This document shows, piece after piece, positions 1-10,684 of a stretch of DNA of 64,000 nucleotides. Source of the DNA: Gadus chalcogrammus (taxonomy: Eukaryota; Chordata; Actinopteri; Gadiformes; Gadidae); the NCBI RefSeq assembly GCF_026213295.1, contig NC_079415.1, forward strand, positions 28,869,681-28,933,680. Direction: 5' to 3'. The notes beneath the pieces were generated by a model. That model was not told where the DNA came from. It searched no databases and was given only the letters and a program-made list of their open reading frames with translations. Within the stretch, counting starts at the first letter, position 1. Each line of letters begins with the position of its first letter. Made by a program: the position numbers and the translations under genes.

Positions 1-70
1 CATATACATACATATATACATACACATATATATATATATATATACATACATATATATATACATACACATA
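1..70. repeat. TA/CATA microsatellite
   Basis: Alternating TA and CATA units run from the window edge to about base 70. Simple sequence, no coding content. Confidence 0.85.
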
Positions 71-239
71 CATCCATAAAAGACAGCACTGTACAAAAAG
101 AATTGTACAGTATTGTGCAAAAGGTGCAAGAATTATAGTCCTTGTTTGAGGTCAGAGATTACAGAGAGGGACGGTGTCTGACATTCTAAGGGAGTATTTA
201 CCTTTATTGGCTTTATTTAGTATTTACGTAGTCATTGGA

Positions 240-400
240 GTATATAAAAGGATTTAAAGTTTAGGGGGCAATAACAAACAGTGGGGGGCAGTAATACGCC
301 ATAGCTGCGTCCAGACTACCTAAATAAAAGAAGAAGAAGAAGAAGAAGAAGAAGAAGAAGAAGAAGAAGAAGAAGAAGAAGAAGAAGAAGAAGAAGAGGA
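240..400 (+). repeat. (AAG)n microsatellite, probably a LINE 3' tail
   Basis: About 24 AAG units occupy roughly 327-397. They follow a stretch (240-326) with a GGGGGGCAGTAAT motif that resembles the 3' end of the I-type LINE at 63690-63770, which also ends in AAG repeats. I infer a 5'-truncated LINE remnant; the tandem repeat itself is certain. The polyserine reading of the opposite strand is a by-product of the repeat. Confidence 0.6.
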
Positions 401-483
401 AGTTACGCCTCCGTCTTGCAGGACGCAGACAGACCCTACTCTACGATCGTGTACTACACGTAGTTCTTTCCTTGAGAGACACC

Positions 484-753
484 ATGGCTCGCAAACGAGC
501 GAAGCATAGCAGTTGCTTAGTGTTTGGATGTACAAATGAACACAAAAGTCTATATTTTGTTCCTTCCTCCGAGCCGCTGAAGAACCAGTGGGTTAATTTT
601 ATTGTCTCTGGAAATGTGCCAGTCTGCGCCAAACATTTCACTGACGACTGCTTCCTCAACTTGGGCCAATACAGAGCTGGACTTGATCAACGTCTGAGAA
701 TCAAGTCTGGATCAGTACCAACTCTCCATGGCTCAGCTACAAACCTCGAAAAA
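484..753 (+). CDS. Exon 1: THAP-like C2CH zinc module
   Basis: Ninety codons from the ATG to the strong donor AAA|GTAAGT at 754. Residues 11 and 16 are cysteines (C-x4-C), Trp36 follows, then Cys48-x2-His51 and a SVPTL box near the end. This is the C2CH plus Trp plus P-box plan of THAP DNA-binding modules, somewhat shorter than usual. Two truncated copies of the 3' half recur at 25606-25733 and 63816-63943. Confidence 0.7.
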
Positions 754-3700
754 GTAAGTTAACTAACGCCATATCATTGTGTTGCTTTACTGTATATTGT
801 TCCGTTGTTACCATTATAATGTTGCTTTAGCATTAGCGCTACAGCTAACAGCCAAGTTACTGTCGCTAATGCTACGGTAGATAGCATCAGTTATGTGTGT
901 AAATACCATGGACCTATAAGAAAGGACAGCGGATGGCCGCTGTAGCACCCGATTTGGTTCCCCCCCCCCCCTCCAGTTCCTGTTCCCCCTTACGCTGATT
1001 TACTGATGAGCCGTGCGTAGTTGCTATGTTACCGTACGTAATTGAGGAAGAAACGCAAATCGATAACAGCTGGATGTACGGCAAGCGAAATGGGACAAAC
1101 CTCACACCAGGCTGTGCGGCAGTAGTCGTCTGCTACGTTGATTTTTAGCGTCACAACACAACTATAACACACACACGTTATTCATGAAGGTATTTGTTAG
1201 ACCATTCATTGTCAATCTTTGCAAAGGAATACGGTTAAAAGAGAAAAATAGGGGAAACCATCTCCATCAATAATGTATTTATTACGGCTGGACAAAGATT
1301 AAAAGTTTTAATCGCATCAACTCGCGATTAATCACACTTTTATCCACTCCAATTTAAGTTGAATGAGATATCAAATTGAATGACACATTATCATTTATAC
1401 CAAATGTACTTATCAATAACTTTGCCAAGTTTTCTTGAGGGAGTTTTATTGAGTCACCCAGTGTGGTTTGAATATGACAATTACGGAACACTATTATAGG
1501 CATGTTTTCTCCTTCACACCTGATTCAAATCAAAGGGTTATTAGCAGATTTCTGCAGAGCTTGATGTCATGGTATTGAGTTGATGTGAGATGAACTATAA
1601 AATATGTAAATAAATCAAGGATGTAATATCATTTCATTAGGCTAATGTAATTCACTAAACATGCTTATCTTGTATCTTCTTACAACTTGCACCTGGAATA
1701 TATACAATGTAATAAATTGAGTACTGATTTTACTGTGTCTCTATGCAGGCTAGCTCATCAAGTGCTTACATTCAGCAGCTTCTCTCAAGGGATGTTGCCT
1801 GCCAGACAGACCACCTGGAAACACGTACTGTAAGCACACAGCTATCCTTAAAGACTTTGCAGCCCCATTTTAAAAGTGAAGGTGTGTACTTTCTACATTG
1901 AGTATTTTTTCCCTTGATGTAGTAGATTCTAGGCAGCATAGATTCTAGGCTGATGCTAGATTCTACCTGCGCTAAAAAGCCTGATCCTCTTTGGAAAAGC
2001 ATCATGCCCAGCGCCCTGCTAAAAGTTAAACTTGGAGTTGCAATTCAAAGATGGAATCAGTCAAGAGCCCAGAAGGGTTCAAAATGTATAAATGTTAGCT
2101 GAGCCGCTTACAGGGAACGACACGTTGTTGCTTTTTAGTGTCAAAATATAATTATTGTGCTTGCCTCGCATGTCATGTGGTGCTCAGATCATTTTGCGCT
2201 GGTGTTCGTTGAGTGTCCTTAACCTGGCCAACCACTTGAGCTTTGAGTCTAGGGAGGATGGTGCTGGAGGAGACATCCCTCTCCAAAACTGTGAATCTTT
2301 GTCAGCAGTACACATTTTAAACCCTCTGTGTCAATGTTGCATACATTTAAAGAGTTTCTTTCACGTGTACAAATACAAAATGCCTCCCTTTATGCAATAT
2401 CTAAATGTAAATATACTTTTTCCTTTTTTTCTGCCTCTGCAGAAGACTGCGATGCCTTTGGAGACCGTAGCACTCAACGCGGCGCCACCTCAGAGATTCT
2501 GGGTGTGGACGCCCCTGGCTCCTCCCACATGTCCAGCCACAGCGAGGAGCTGAAGATTCTGAGCGTCCACGGAAAAGGGGAGGGCCCACTGGCGGAGGAC
2601 GGCCATGACACCCTCTTCACCGCGTCAGAAGTGGAGGCCCTGAACTCGCTGCCTGCGGACCACAGCGCGGCCAAGAGCCTGGAGCGCGGCGAGCGGCTGG
2701 TCTGCCACGAGGAGCTGCGTGTGCAGGTTGGAAATCATCTTCTCATTCACCATCCAAAAGAGAGGCTCCCTCTGTCACAACTCTAAAACAAACCCATAGA
2801 AAGCTCACACCTTTATTATTCAGTAAACGTTTTTACACCGCCAAATATGCCCGTCTTATGCCCAACTTTTCCCCTGTGTGATCCGCGCGTTTACACTGAC
2901 CGAGGTAATTTACGGGCTGTATTTCGCACCCCTATTAACCCACTCTGACCGTACACATATTGGCGGTTTCATTTTGATCTAAATGCGATAAGACAGCCTT
3001 GCGGTTCTAGGGGCGAGGCTTGGGTAGAGGTGTTGCTGCATTGTCTCTACAACAGAGACGATGCAGCGATATCAACATGAATAGTTGTAACTGGAGAGAA
3101 GGTGAAATCCGCAAGCTGCTGACCATCATGGGAAAGAAGGTGATGCAGTCGCATTTAAAGAAGACGAAAGATGGTCGATCTAAGAGAAAGTACCAGACAA
3201 ACTTTCCTTACAATGCTTAGTCAGCAAAGTGGTTGGCAAAATAAAGAATATTTCAGTATTTTTGCACTTGTAAACAGTTAATCTCGTTTTAGCCTACACT
3301 CAGATTTGAACTCATTCTTGCATGCGAGGGTCTTGAATCAAAAAATATGTAAATATATTTTGCATTCATTGTAAAGAGTCCAACTCTCCGTGTGTAGGCC
3401 CGCCTTCTCCGGTGTACCAAGAAAGCCAGCTCCAAGACGAAGGGGGATTTTACCCCTTAGTTTTACATAGGACATTGAAATTGCAGGGCGTTCCAAGCCG
3501 TGACCGAATCAGCTTGGCAGTGTGAAAAGGCATAATGTGTCGTTAGTGGGGATTGACAACTATTCTGTGAAAATGAAAGAATATGTCTTGTGTGTGTTTC
3601 CTTCTTTATGTGGAAAGCAGCAGACTCCAGACACCATTTCAATCAAGGTTGAAGAGGATATTGGTGGAGGCTTGCCCGCCGTGGGTTAGTAATACACATT

Positions 3701-6354
3701 GCATCTATTCAAGAAAACCACCATGATCAACTGAGAATGTACTTGATTCTACCTGCGCTAAAAAGCCTGGTCCTCTTTTGAAAAGCATCATGACCAGCGC
3801 CCTGCTAAAACACGAGTCAAACTTCGGAGTTGCATTTCAAAGATGGAATCTGTCAAGAGCCAAGAAGGGTTTCAAGAGCTGGTTTATCATTCTCAAACAT
3901 CACTGAATTCATAATGCATGAATGTTGGCTGATCAGCTTAGAGGGAAGTACACGTTGTTGCTTTTTAGTGTCAATATATAATTATTGTGCTTGCCTCGCT
4001 AGTCATGTTGTGATCAGATCACTTTGCGCTGGTGTTCGTTAAGTTTCCTTAACCTGGCCAACCACTTGAGCTTTGAGTCTAGGGAGGAGGATGCTGGAGG
4101 AGACGTCCCTCTCCAAAACTGTGAATCTATGTCAGCAGTACACATTTTAAACCCTCTGTCAATGTGACATACATTTAAAGTTTCTTTCACGTGTACAGAT
4201 ACACAATGCCTCCCTTTATGCAAATAATATGTCAAAACAATTAATTTTTCCTTTTTTCTCCGTCTGCAGAAGACTGCGATGCCTTCGGAGACCGTAGCAC
4301 TCAGTGTGGCGCCACCTCAGAGATTCTGGGTGTGGACGCCCCTGGCTCCTCCCACATGTCCAGTCACAGCGAGGAACTGCTGGTTAGCAGAATAAAGAAT
4401 ATGTTGGCATTTTTGCACTTGTAAATAGTTAATAGTGTTTTAGCCTACACTCAGATGTGAACTCATTCTTGCATGCGGGGGTCTTGAATCCAAAAAAATA
4501 AATACACAGGGAAGACATTGAAATTGCAGGTCGTTCCAAGTGCAGTGTAAAAATGCCTAATCTGTCGGTAGTGGGGATTGACAGCTATTCTGTGAAATAT
4601 GTCTTGTGTGTGTTTCCTTCTTTATGTGGAAAGCAGCAGACCCCAGACACCATTTCAATCAAGGTTGAAGAGGATATTGGTGGAGGCTTCCCCGCCCTAG
4701 GTTAGTAATACACATTGCATCTATGCAAGAAATCAACCTTGATCAACTGAGAATGTACTCGATTCTGCCTTCTCAGCAGGAGCCTTTAACCCTTGACCAT
4801 CCAAAGGGCGACAAGGATAATGCATAATCAACAAATAGAAGTTGGAAAGAATGTCCAAATATAATTCTTCCAACACACAAGTGTGTACAAAGTACATACT
4901 GTATACCTTTGTGAAAATGATTAATTAAAAACTTTACTTTCTCTCTCTCTGTTTTCCTCTCTGAAGAAGACGTCAATGACATCACAGACTGCAGCACGCA
5001 GCGTGGCGCCACCTCGGAGAGTCTGCGTGTGGACGCCCCTGGCTCCTCCCACATGTCAAGTCACAGCGGGGAGTTGCGCATCCTGAGCGTTTACGGACAA
5101 TGGGAGGGCCCACTGGCGGTGAACGTCCATAACACCCTTTTTGCCGCGTCAGAACCGGAGGCCTTGAGCTCGCTGTCCGCTGACCACAGCGTGGCCAAGA
5201 GCCTGAACTGCAGCGTGCGGCTCGTCCGCCTTGAGGAGCTGACTGGGCATCAGGGCGGCCGCAAGGGCCGGCCCGGTGTCTTTTGTGGAAAGGTTATTCC
5301 CAACAAGGCCAATATGATCGTCCACATGAGGACCCACAACGACGAGAAGCCCTACAAATGTGACCAATGCACAAAGCGCTTCAGTGATAGCTATGCCCTG
5401 AAGATCCACATGAGAACTCACTCTGGGGAGAAGCCCTACAGGTGTGACCAATGCATGAAGTGCTTCAGTCTGAAAGACACCCTGAATAAACACATGAGAA
5501 CTCACTCTGGGGAGAAGCCCTACAGGTGTGACCAATGCATGAAGTGCTTCAGTCTGAAAGACACCCTGAATAAACACATGAGGAGTCACTCCGGGGAGAA
5601 GCCCTACAAGTGTGAGCAATGCAGTAAGCGCTGCAGTCGGAGAGATGCCCTAAATATCCACATGAGGACTCACTCCAGCGAGAAGCCCTACAAGTGTGAC
5701 CAATGCATGAAGTGCTTCAGTCTGAAAGACACCCTAAATATCCACATGAGGACTCACTCCGTCGAGAAGCCCTACAAGTGTGACCAATGCCCGATGCGCT
5801 TCAGTCTGAAAGGCAGCCTGAAGATCCACCTGAGGACTCACTCTGGGGTGAAGCCCTACAAGTGTGACCAATGCACGAAGTGCTTCAGTCTGAAAGGCAG
5901 CCTGAAGATCCACCTGAGGACTCACTCTGTGGTGAAGCCCTACAAGTGTGACCAATGCACGATGCGCTTCAGTCAGAAAGGCACCCTGAAGATCCACATG
6001 AGGACTCACTCTGGGGAGAAGCCCTACAGGTGTGACCAATGCCCGAAGTGCTTCAGTCTGAAATGCCACCTGAAGATCCACAGGAGGACTCATTCCGGGG
6101 AGAAGCCCTACAAGTGTGACCAATGCCCGAAGTGTTTCAGTCTGAAAGACGACCTGAAGCGCCACATGAGGACTCACTCGGGGGAGAAGCCTTACAAGTG
6201 TGACCAATGCACGAAGCGCTTCAGTCGGACAGGCACCCTGAAAATCCACCTGAGGACTCACTCTGGGGAGAAGCCCTACCAGTGTGACCAATGCACAAAG
6301 TGCTTCAGTCTGAAAGGCACCCTGAAGATCCACATGAGGACTCACTCCGGTTAG
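484..6354 (+). CDS. THAP-like / C2H2 zinc-finger protein, seven exons (unit 1)
   Basis: Proposed exons: 484-753, 1749-1881, 2443-2726, 3621-3684, 4270-4382, 4637-4700, 4967-6354. Every exon is bounded by AG and GT, and the phases agree throughout (0,1,0,1,0,1), giving 2316 nt, about 771 residues. The start ATG at 484 lies in ACCATGG. Product: an N-terminal THAP-like zinc module, a CQTD-containing exon, repeated acidic linker modules (a short PDTISIKVEED exon and an EDCDAFGDRST exon, each duplicated), then 12 C2H2 fingers. Expected to be a nuclear DNA-binding regulator; such genes form large lineage-specific clusters in fish. Some donors are weak (GTTAGC at 4383), so real transcripts may skip the duplicated modules. 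Confidence 0.7.
754..1748 (+). other. Intron 1 of the unit 1 zinc-finger gene
   Basis: No coding feature seen. Bases 754-915 are closely matched at 25734-25920 and 63944-64000, marking the start of each tandem unit. A short segment at 1290-1335 contains TTAATCGCATCAACTCGCG and its near-reverse GCGATTAATC, a motif found in dispersed fish repeats. The branch and acceptor region before 1749 is pyrimidine-rich (TTTACTGTGTCTCTATGCAG). Confidence 0.5.
1749..1881 (+). CDS. Exon 2 of the unit 1 zinc-finger gene
   Basis: 133 nt between CTATGCAG and GTGTGT. It reads in phase with exon 1 and encodes a linker with YIQQLLSRDVACQTD followed by a TQLSLKTLQPHFKSE segment. Similar linkers sit between THAP-like modules and fingers in fish genes. 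The unit 2 copy (29498-29629) is frameshifted. Confidence 0.65.
2443..2726 (+). CDS. Exon 3: conserved pre-finger domain
   Basis: Preceded by a polypyrimidine tract and CTCTGCAG. Encodes EDCDAFGDRST, a SHMSSHSEELKILSV segment and an acidic helical region ending in CHEEL, the conserved N-terminal block of this zinc-finger family. The donor after GTGCAG is GTTGGA, which is weak; reading through would end at a stop at 2784-2786. The unit 2 copy is 31298-31581. Confidence 0.6.
2787..3235 (+). mobile_element. Insertion with Myb/SANT-like coding fragment (Harbinger-type remnant)
   Basis: A unit 1-specific segment. From about 3074 an open stretch encodes NSCNWREGEIRKLLTIMGKK and ends at TAG (3218-3220). 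The W-x3-E-x2-LL pattern resembles the first helix of Myb/SANT-like domains encoded by PIF/Harbinger transposons. No clear terminal repeats were found, so it may be a fragment or a lone exon carried into the intron. Confidence 0.4.
3621..3684 (+). CDS. Exon 4: PDTISIKVEED mini-exon, copy 1
   Basis: 64 nt after GGAAAGCAG and before GTTAGT, phase 0 in and 1 out. Encodes a short acidic peptide with an IKVEED core, which looks like a SUMO-acceptor consensus (psi-K-x-E). That function is an inference from the motif. Near-identical copies lie at 4637-4700, 30643-30706 and 33438-33501. Confidence 0.6.
4270..4382 (+). CDS. Exon 5: shortened duplicate of exon 3
   Basis: Starts after CGTCTGCAG and repeats the EDCDAFGDRST...SHSEEL part of exon 3, then is cut at a GTTAGC donor. 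113 nt keeps the frame. The same shortened form exists in unit 2 (30245-30360), so this partial duplication predates the unit duplication. Confidence 0.5.
4637..4700 (+). CDS. Exon 6: PDTISIKVEED mini-exon, copy 2
   Basis: Same length, phase and flanks as the copy at 3621. It leads directly into the zinc-finger exon, where the split codon G|AA gives Glu. The intron between is about 266 nt. Confidence 0.6.
4967..6354 (+). CDS. Exon 7: 12 C2H2 zinc fingers (unit 1)
   Basis: Opens after CTCTGAAG with EDVNDITDCSTQRGATSES, repeats the SHSGELRILSV block, then has a degenerate finger (FCGK...HMRTH lacking its first cysteine) and 12 complete fingers of the form KPYKCDQC-x12-H-x3-H joined by THSGE linkers. 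Finger 2 and 3 are nearly identical, a recent internal duplication. The frame ends at TAG (6352-6354) in the linker. After that stop the same frame still encodes a finger-like CLHC...HMLKH, so the stop looks like a nonsense change at the last linker. The unit 2 gene has the same stop at the same place. Confidence 0.85.
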
Positions 6355-6660
6355 AAGCCCTGCCTGCATTGCAACGGCAGCTACAGCGACCCAAGCAATT
6401 TGAGTGTGCACATGCTCAAGCACACGGGCAATGGGGTGCTTTCACACAGGGTAACGGGGCGAGATTGAGACCTCTGTCCGGTATTTGTCGAAATTACTGC
6501 TTTTAGTTTTTCTTTTCATCATGATTAAACACTTTCCAGCTTTTGATTCGCTTTGTTTTAATTTTAGTAATTTATGTCTGTGTGATTAAGAACTTATTTC
6601 TCTGACTCTTCTAACAGCAAAATATTAGGAAACGTTCACATCGTTGGTAAATACAAAGGA
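6355..6660 (+). other. 3' end of the zinc-finger gene
   Basis: Begins with the finger-like remnant past the stop (to about 6450) and continues as AT-rich 3' UTR with no clear canonical AATAAA. The block is duplicated at 35073-35390 in unit 2. Confidence 0.45.
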
Positions 6661-6893
6661 AACTTGTGAGGGGAGTATACCACGAACCTCGCTGAACATA
6701 CCCATGCTTTCTTGGGAAAACCTGGTTCGACTCGCAGTCAGAGTTAAATGGTTCCATGACACTCACTTTAGATTAAATAAGTCGAACCAGGTTTTCCGCT
6801 TTAGGTTCAATGCGCGTTCACATAAAAGGTGTGTTTATCACGTCATTCGACTCCCCCTTGTGCAAAGTGAATCGAGCGTGCGTGGTGTATTAT
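6660..6893. mobile_element. MITE-like segment with internal inverted repeat
   Basis: GGAAAACCTGGTTCGACT at about 6715 is inverted as AGTCGAACCAGGTTTTCC at about 6780. The segment starts with GGGAGTATACCACGAACCTC, a style of end seen in fish Harbinger-type elements, and lies just upstream of a Myb/SANT-like gene. The same block, slightly diverged, is at 35400-35638. Confidence 0.4.
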
Positions 6894-6894
6894 T

Positions 6895-7412
6895 ATGAAT
6901 TCCTACGAGGAATTCAAAGTCCAAATCACAACCAAGGGGAACACGGATGCCCATAATATGGCTAGGGTGGCGTGCTGGCAAAAAATAGCCGTCCGTGTTA
7001 ATTCGTAAGTGAAAAGATTCTGCATATTGTCTAAAAAATATCATGTATCATCATGCCTTTTACCCCCATAGATGTGGTGCCAGCACGCTCCTACGAACAT
7101 GGGGCCAAGTCAAAAATAAATATTAAAATTATATTCAACGTGGTAAGTTGTAAGCATCCATTTGAATAATTTCAGGTGAATCTAGCCTATGATTTGCAAT
7201 GGCCTAGGCTCCAACCTTTAGTCACATGTTGATTACCTGCAGCAAATAAAAATAAAACCAAATTTAATACGACTGGGAGGGGGACCGCTCCACCGCCCTT
7301 CACCACTTCGGAGGAGCTGGCTCTCGCCAATAACGAAGGTCGGCCGATGATGGTAGGAGTGGAAGGGGGGGGATGTCCTCTGACCCCACTGCCTCGACAT
7401 CAAAGGCCTTTG
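6895..7412 (+). pseudogene. Myb/SANT-like DNA-binding gene of Harbinger type, copy 1
   Basis: Exon 1 (6895-7004) starts MNSYEEFKVQITTKGN and ends RVNS at donor GTAAGT. Exon 2 (7072-7142) reads CGASTLLRTWGQVKNKY and then hits TAA. Exon 3 (7243-7412) reads PPPFTTSEELALANNEGRP, a proline-rich block followed by an EELAL helix. The RVN...TW-x2-VK-x-KY pattern and the PPP...EELAL block are typical of Myb/SANT-like proteins encoded by PIF/Harbinger transposons and of genes derived from them. Phases of exons 1 and 2 agree. The nonsense codon in exon 2 makes this copy dead. Short continuations at about 7506-7567 and 7657-7691 look like further exons. Confidence 0.55.
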
Positions 7413-7789
7413 TAATGAGTATGTATTCATGTATTGGCAATGGACATCAATAATTGTCTTGCTAATCAAATGTGAAATGATTGAGTGTAAATTAATTGTC
7501 ATTTTTAGTTGAAGGTACAAACATTAGTTTGGAGGAGCTGCCGACAATCGATCTCCAATCAGAGGTATATAACTATCAAAGCAAAGTGTCACGTACTCTT
7601 CTAAATGTTTAATTTCTGGACAGAATGTCCTATAATAGGTTTCTCTGATTCTTGCAGGAGACTGTCGGCCTGTGTCTCCAGGGCGACTATGGAGGTGATT
7701 TTTCTTAATAATTCTCACAGCTATAGTATGAATAAAAAATGCCTAGGCCTAATTGTGTCACTGACATAGCGGTTATGTGTCTGTGGCTG

Positions 7790-8070
7790 ATGGTGGATGC
7801 TGCTGAAGGTGAATGCTGCTGATGGTGGATGCTGATGATGGTGGATGCTGATGGCTGCTGCTGCAGGTCGCTGCTGCTTGAGGCGATGGCTGCTTGAGCT
7901 GGCTGGTGCCGGATAACACTGCTGTTGCAGGTCGCTGCTGCTTGAGGCGATGGCTGCTTGAGCTGGCTGGTGGTGGCGAAGGATGGTGGTGTCGCCTTCT
8001 GCTGCTAGTGGTGGCGGCTTGTGCTGGCGACGGCTGTTGGTGGTGGTGGCGGCAACTGCTGCGATTGTTG
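7790..8070. repeat. GCT/GGT-rich imperfect minisatellite
   Basis: Repeats of GCTGATGGTGGAT and two near-identical copies of a roughly 60-bp GCAGGTCGCTGCTGCTTGAG unit at about 7864 and 7926. The long readings on both strands come from the codon-length repeat. A close copy is at 36520-36830. Confidence 0.7.
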
Positions 8071-8079
8071 TCCTTCCTT

Positions 8080-8850
8080 TCGACCTGATGCACTTTACTA
8101 TCCTTAACCTCAGCCTGATGTTTGTGGAGTATTTTCTTTGTTTATTAATAACTTATAATGTTCCTTCACTTTGTTCTTGTTTTACAAGTTAGATATACAC
8201 GCACACCTGTTTACACACTTGTTGTTCTTGTTGCACACATGACTAACATTGTTTTATTTATTGATACCCCCTGGCTCTACTTTGCTGTTCTTGTTCACTT
8301 ACTGCATGTTTGCTTTGTTGTTCTTAGTCCTTGTTCCCACTTGTTTTTGGTTCCACAAACCTCAGCCTGATATATCTGGCATCTCAAACACTGGGTCCAG
8401 CTTTCCCTGGCGCCTACTCCTTTGCAGTGTGCAGATGTTAGGCAGTGGAATCTGCATTTGCTTTAGGGTTATAACCAGTAGTCCATTTTACTTGTATTGC
8501 TTTTTTAATTGTCTCCTTTCCTCACCCTATTCCTCTCTTGTCAACACTTATATATACAATATTCATCCCTGTTCCTTCACTTTGTTGTTTTTCAAGTTGG
8601 ACACACACACGCACATATTATTGTTGTCTGACCCATTGTTTAATAAAAAAACTTTCATTTGTTATTCTTTAATATATGTGATACTTTGTGTTCGGCTTAG
8701 TCTTAAAAGTAGCATGGTTGTGTGGTCAGCTCCTGCCTCATCAGGAGAAGTTGCCTGGAAACTAAATGCTAAATGGACTGTTGCTACTCTGCTTTCTCAA
8801 TCGCTCTCTGACCACGGGTACGTGAATCGGAATTACAAGCAAAATCAAGA
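8080..8850. other. T-rich unique DNA without a recognised gene
   Basis: Pyrimidine-rich stretch, matched at 36840-37600 in unit 2 with small indels. Hydrophobic readings in several frames reflect base composition. I see no splice-bounded domain. Confidence 0.5.
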
Positions 8851-8925
8851 ACATTTAATAATACATTTAATTTAGAGGCACCTTTCAAGACACCCAAGGT
8901 CACTTTACAGAGCATATAGTCATCA
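8850..8925 (-). mobile_element. 3' end fragment of an L2-like LINE or derived SINE
   Basis: On the minus strand the sequence reads as a CTTGGGTGTCTTGAAAGG core followed by an ATTAAATGTATTATT tail, the conserved 3' end shared by fish L2-type LINEs. Only about 75 bp remain. Unit 2 has the same fragment at 37610-37680 with a longer AAT tail. Confidence 0.6.
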
Positions 8926-9149
8926 TAAATCGTTTAAAAAAAAAAAGACATTGTGGAAAAAAATAAACATAAATAAAAAATATTTAAAAATATTTATATT
9001 TATATTTAATAGTCCAGTTGCGCTAAAATGAACATCTTGAATCGTCTTTGATTTCAGAACAGATGTAGTGAGGTTAAGCCACTAAAGTCAGTAGCCTAGT
9101 GCTACCCATGCTTACACGAACGTGAAGCTTTACCTCAAACTTAAAAAAG

Positions 9150-9154
9150 TATCT
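9150..9154. repeat. Left target-site duplication TATCT of the 15.3 kb nest
   Basis: TATCT here and at 24502-24506 flank the whole inserted block. The unoccupied site exists as one TATCT at 37915-37919 in unit 2, with matching flanks on both sides. Confidence 0.8.
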
Positions 9155-10487
9155 GTTGCTACGTTACGGGGACGCTGGCGACACTGACGCCGCTCCGTCT
9201 GCCTTGTTTTTATTTAAGTTTTTTCAAGTTTTCGCAATTTAATCTATTTTATTTTTATGACAAAGTTTGTCATACGTTTTAACTTCGTTTTGGCCTTCTT
9301 TTGTCAAAAAAAATTCTTGCACTTTACCGCATCCTGAGCTTGATTTTGGATATCCAACGCCTCGGTCGATCTGAAGCTGGTTGCCTGTGCTCCACCGCTG
9401 CTGTTTTTGGGCTACTCAATGTCTCTCTCCCTCTCCTTCATCCTGTCGGCGGATTTGACGCTGACCAGCAGCTAGGTTAGTCGGTTGACTAATAACTAGC
9501 CCTAAACATTGGGCGCATGCTCATGCAGCGACCGGCAGCAAGTCACGTCTGTTCGAAAACACTGTTTGTTTGTTTTTGTGATTTGTGTTTTTATGCACCT
9601 TTTATGCACAGTATTTAATTGGCCAACAAATCATCTTATAAATTGACTTTTAATATATTTTATTGAGTTGACCAGATAAGCATCAAATCATGGAGTTAAT
9701 CGTCTTGTTCCTTCTGTGGACAGTGATCCATCTCGCGGAAGCTCTAAACGGGTTCACTAAACCGGAGCGCATAACATACAGCAAAGACTTTCTTCTCCAA
9801 TGGAGTAACTTTCAGGATCTTCGTGGTGTGAATCTAGTGGTTCCCGATCTAAGCTGTTTTGCCGATCAAACAAGTGGAAAAGGGGATTCTACCGGCGCGT
9901 TTCCCCGCAAGATCAGGAAGCGAGGAAAGCGGGCTGGCCTGCGTCTAAGACTAAGGAAACAACCCCTTTCCCATATCCCCTTGCCTTCCATAATTCTCTC
10001 GAATGCGCGGTCTCTTCGAAACAAGGTCGATGAGCTGCAAGCCAACGTCAGATTCCAACACAAATTCAGAGACGCTTGCTTGTTGGTGATCACAGAGACA
10101 TGGCTGTCGGAGAGGGATTCGGACACCGAACTTGCCATTGACAGCTTTGGCTCACCCGTGCGGCTTGATCGGGATGCCGCTGCGACCGGTATGTCACAAG
10201 GGGGCGGGGTCTGCCTATACGTGAACCAAAGATACTGCAAAAATGTTATTGTAAGAGAAAGACTGTGTACTAAAGACATTGAACTGTTGTGCGTATCACT
10301 GCGCCCCCCTTATCTTCCCCGAGAGTTCCCCCAAATTTTCGTCATGGTTGTGTATATCCATCCAAGGGCAAACGCTGACAATGCCTCGGAGACTATATTG
10401 CAATCTACCCAAAAACTACAGGCAATATCACCCGACGCTCCAGTGCTGATCCTTGGGGATTTTAATCATTGTTCTCTCCAGAAAACG
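9155..10487 (+). mobile_element. Outer LINE, 5' half: UTR and endonuclease start
   Basis: The LINE begins right after the TATCT target copy with a GC-rich 5' UTR (9155-9689). The reading frame starts at ATG 9690 and includes a hydrophobic N-terminus, a basic patch (RKIRKRGKRAG) and the first part of an APE-type endonuclease: SNARSLRNK, TETWLS, GGGVCLYVN and ILGDFNH. The frame is cut at about 10487 by insertion of an antisense LINE. The missing half resumes at 17091 with FYQYVKCPTR, which is what follows GDFNH in this family. Single-ORF, CR1/L2/Rex-like group; exact clade not resolved. Confidence 0.75.
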
Positions 10488-10684
10488 AAATGAAATGAAA
10501 TGAAATGAAATGAGGCATTTATATCCCGCACATATGATTAGCAAGCCAACACAAGGAAGGCAGCTAACCATGTCAGAGCGGCTGGCTGTGAAATGTGCAC
10601 AAAAAGTGGTGTAGACTTTCAAGTTGGTAAGAAACTGATATTACCGTGACATCATTATATTTATAAAGAAAAATAAAAATGGTT

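Noticed and set aside
320..535. Minus-strand frame with a long serine run
   Set aside because: It is the translation of the AAG microsatellite and overlaps the THAP-like exon antisense.
5149..6423. Long minus-strand frames opposite the zinc fingers
   Set aside because: Antisense shadows kept open by the 84-bp codon periodicity of the finger repeats; no splice or domain support.
7773..8093. His/Ser/Gln-rich and Leu/Val-rich frames on opposite strands
   Set aside because: Products of the GCT/GGT repeat; the copy in unit 2 shows the same pattern without conserved frame.
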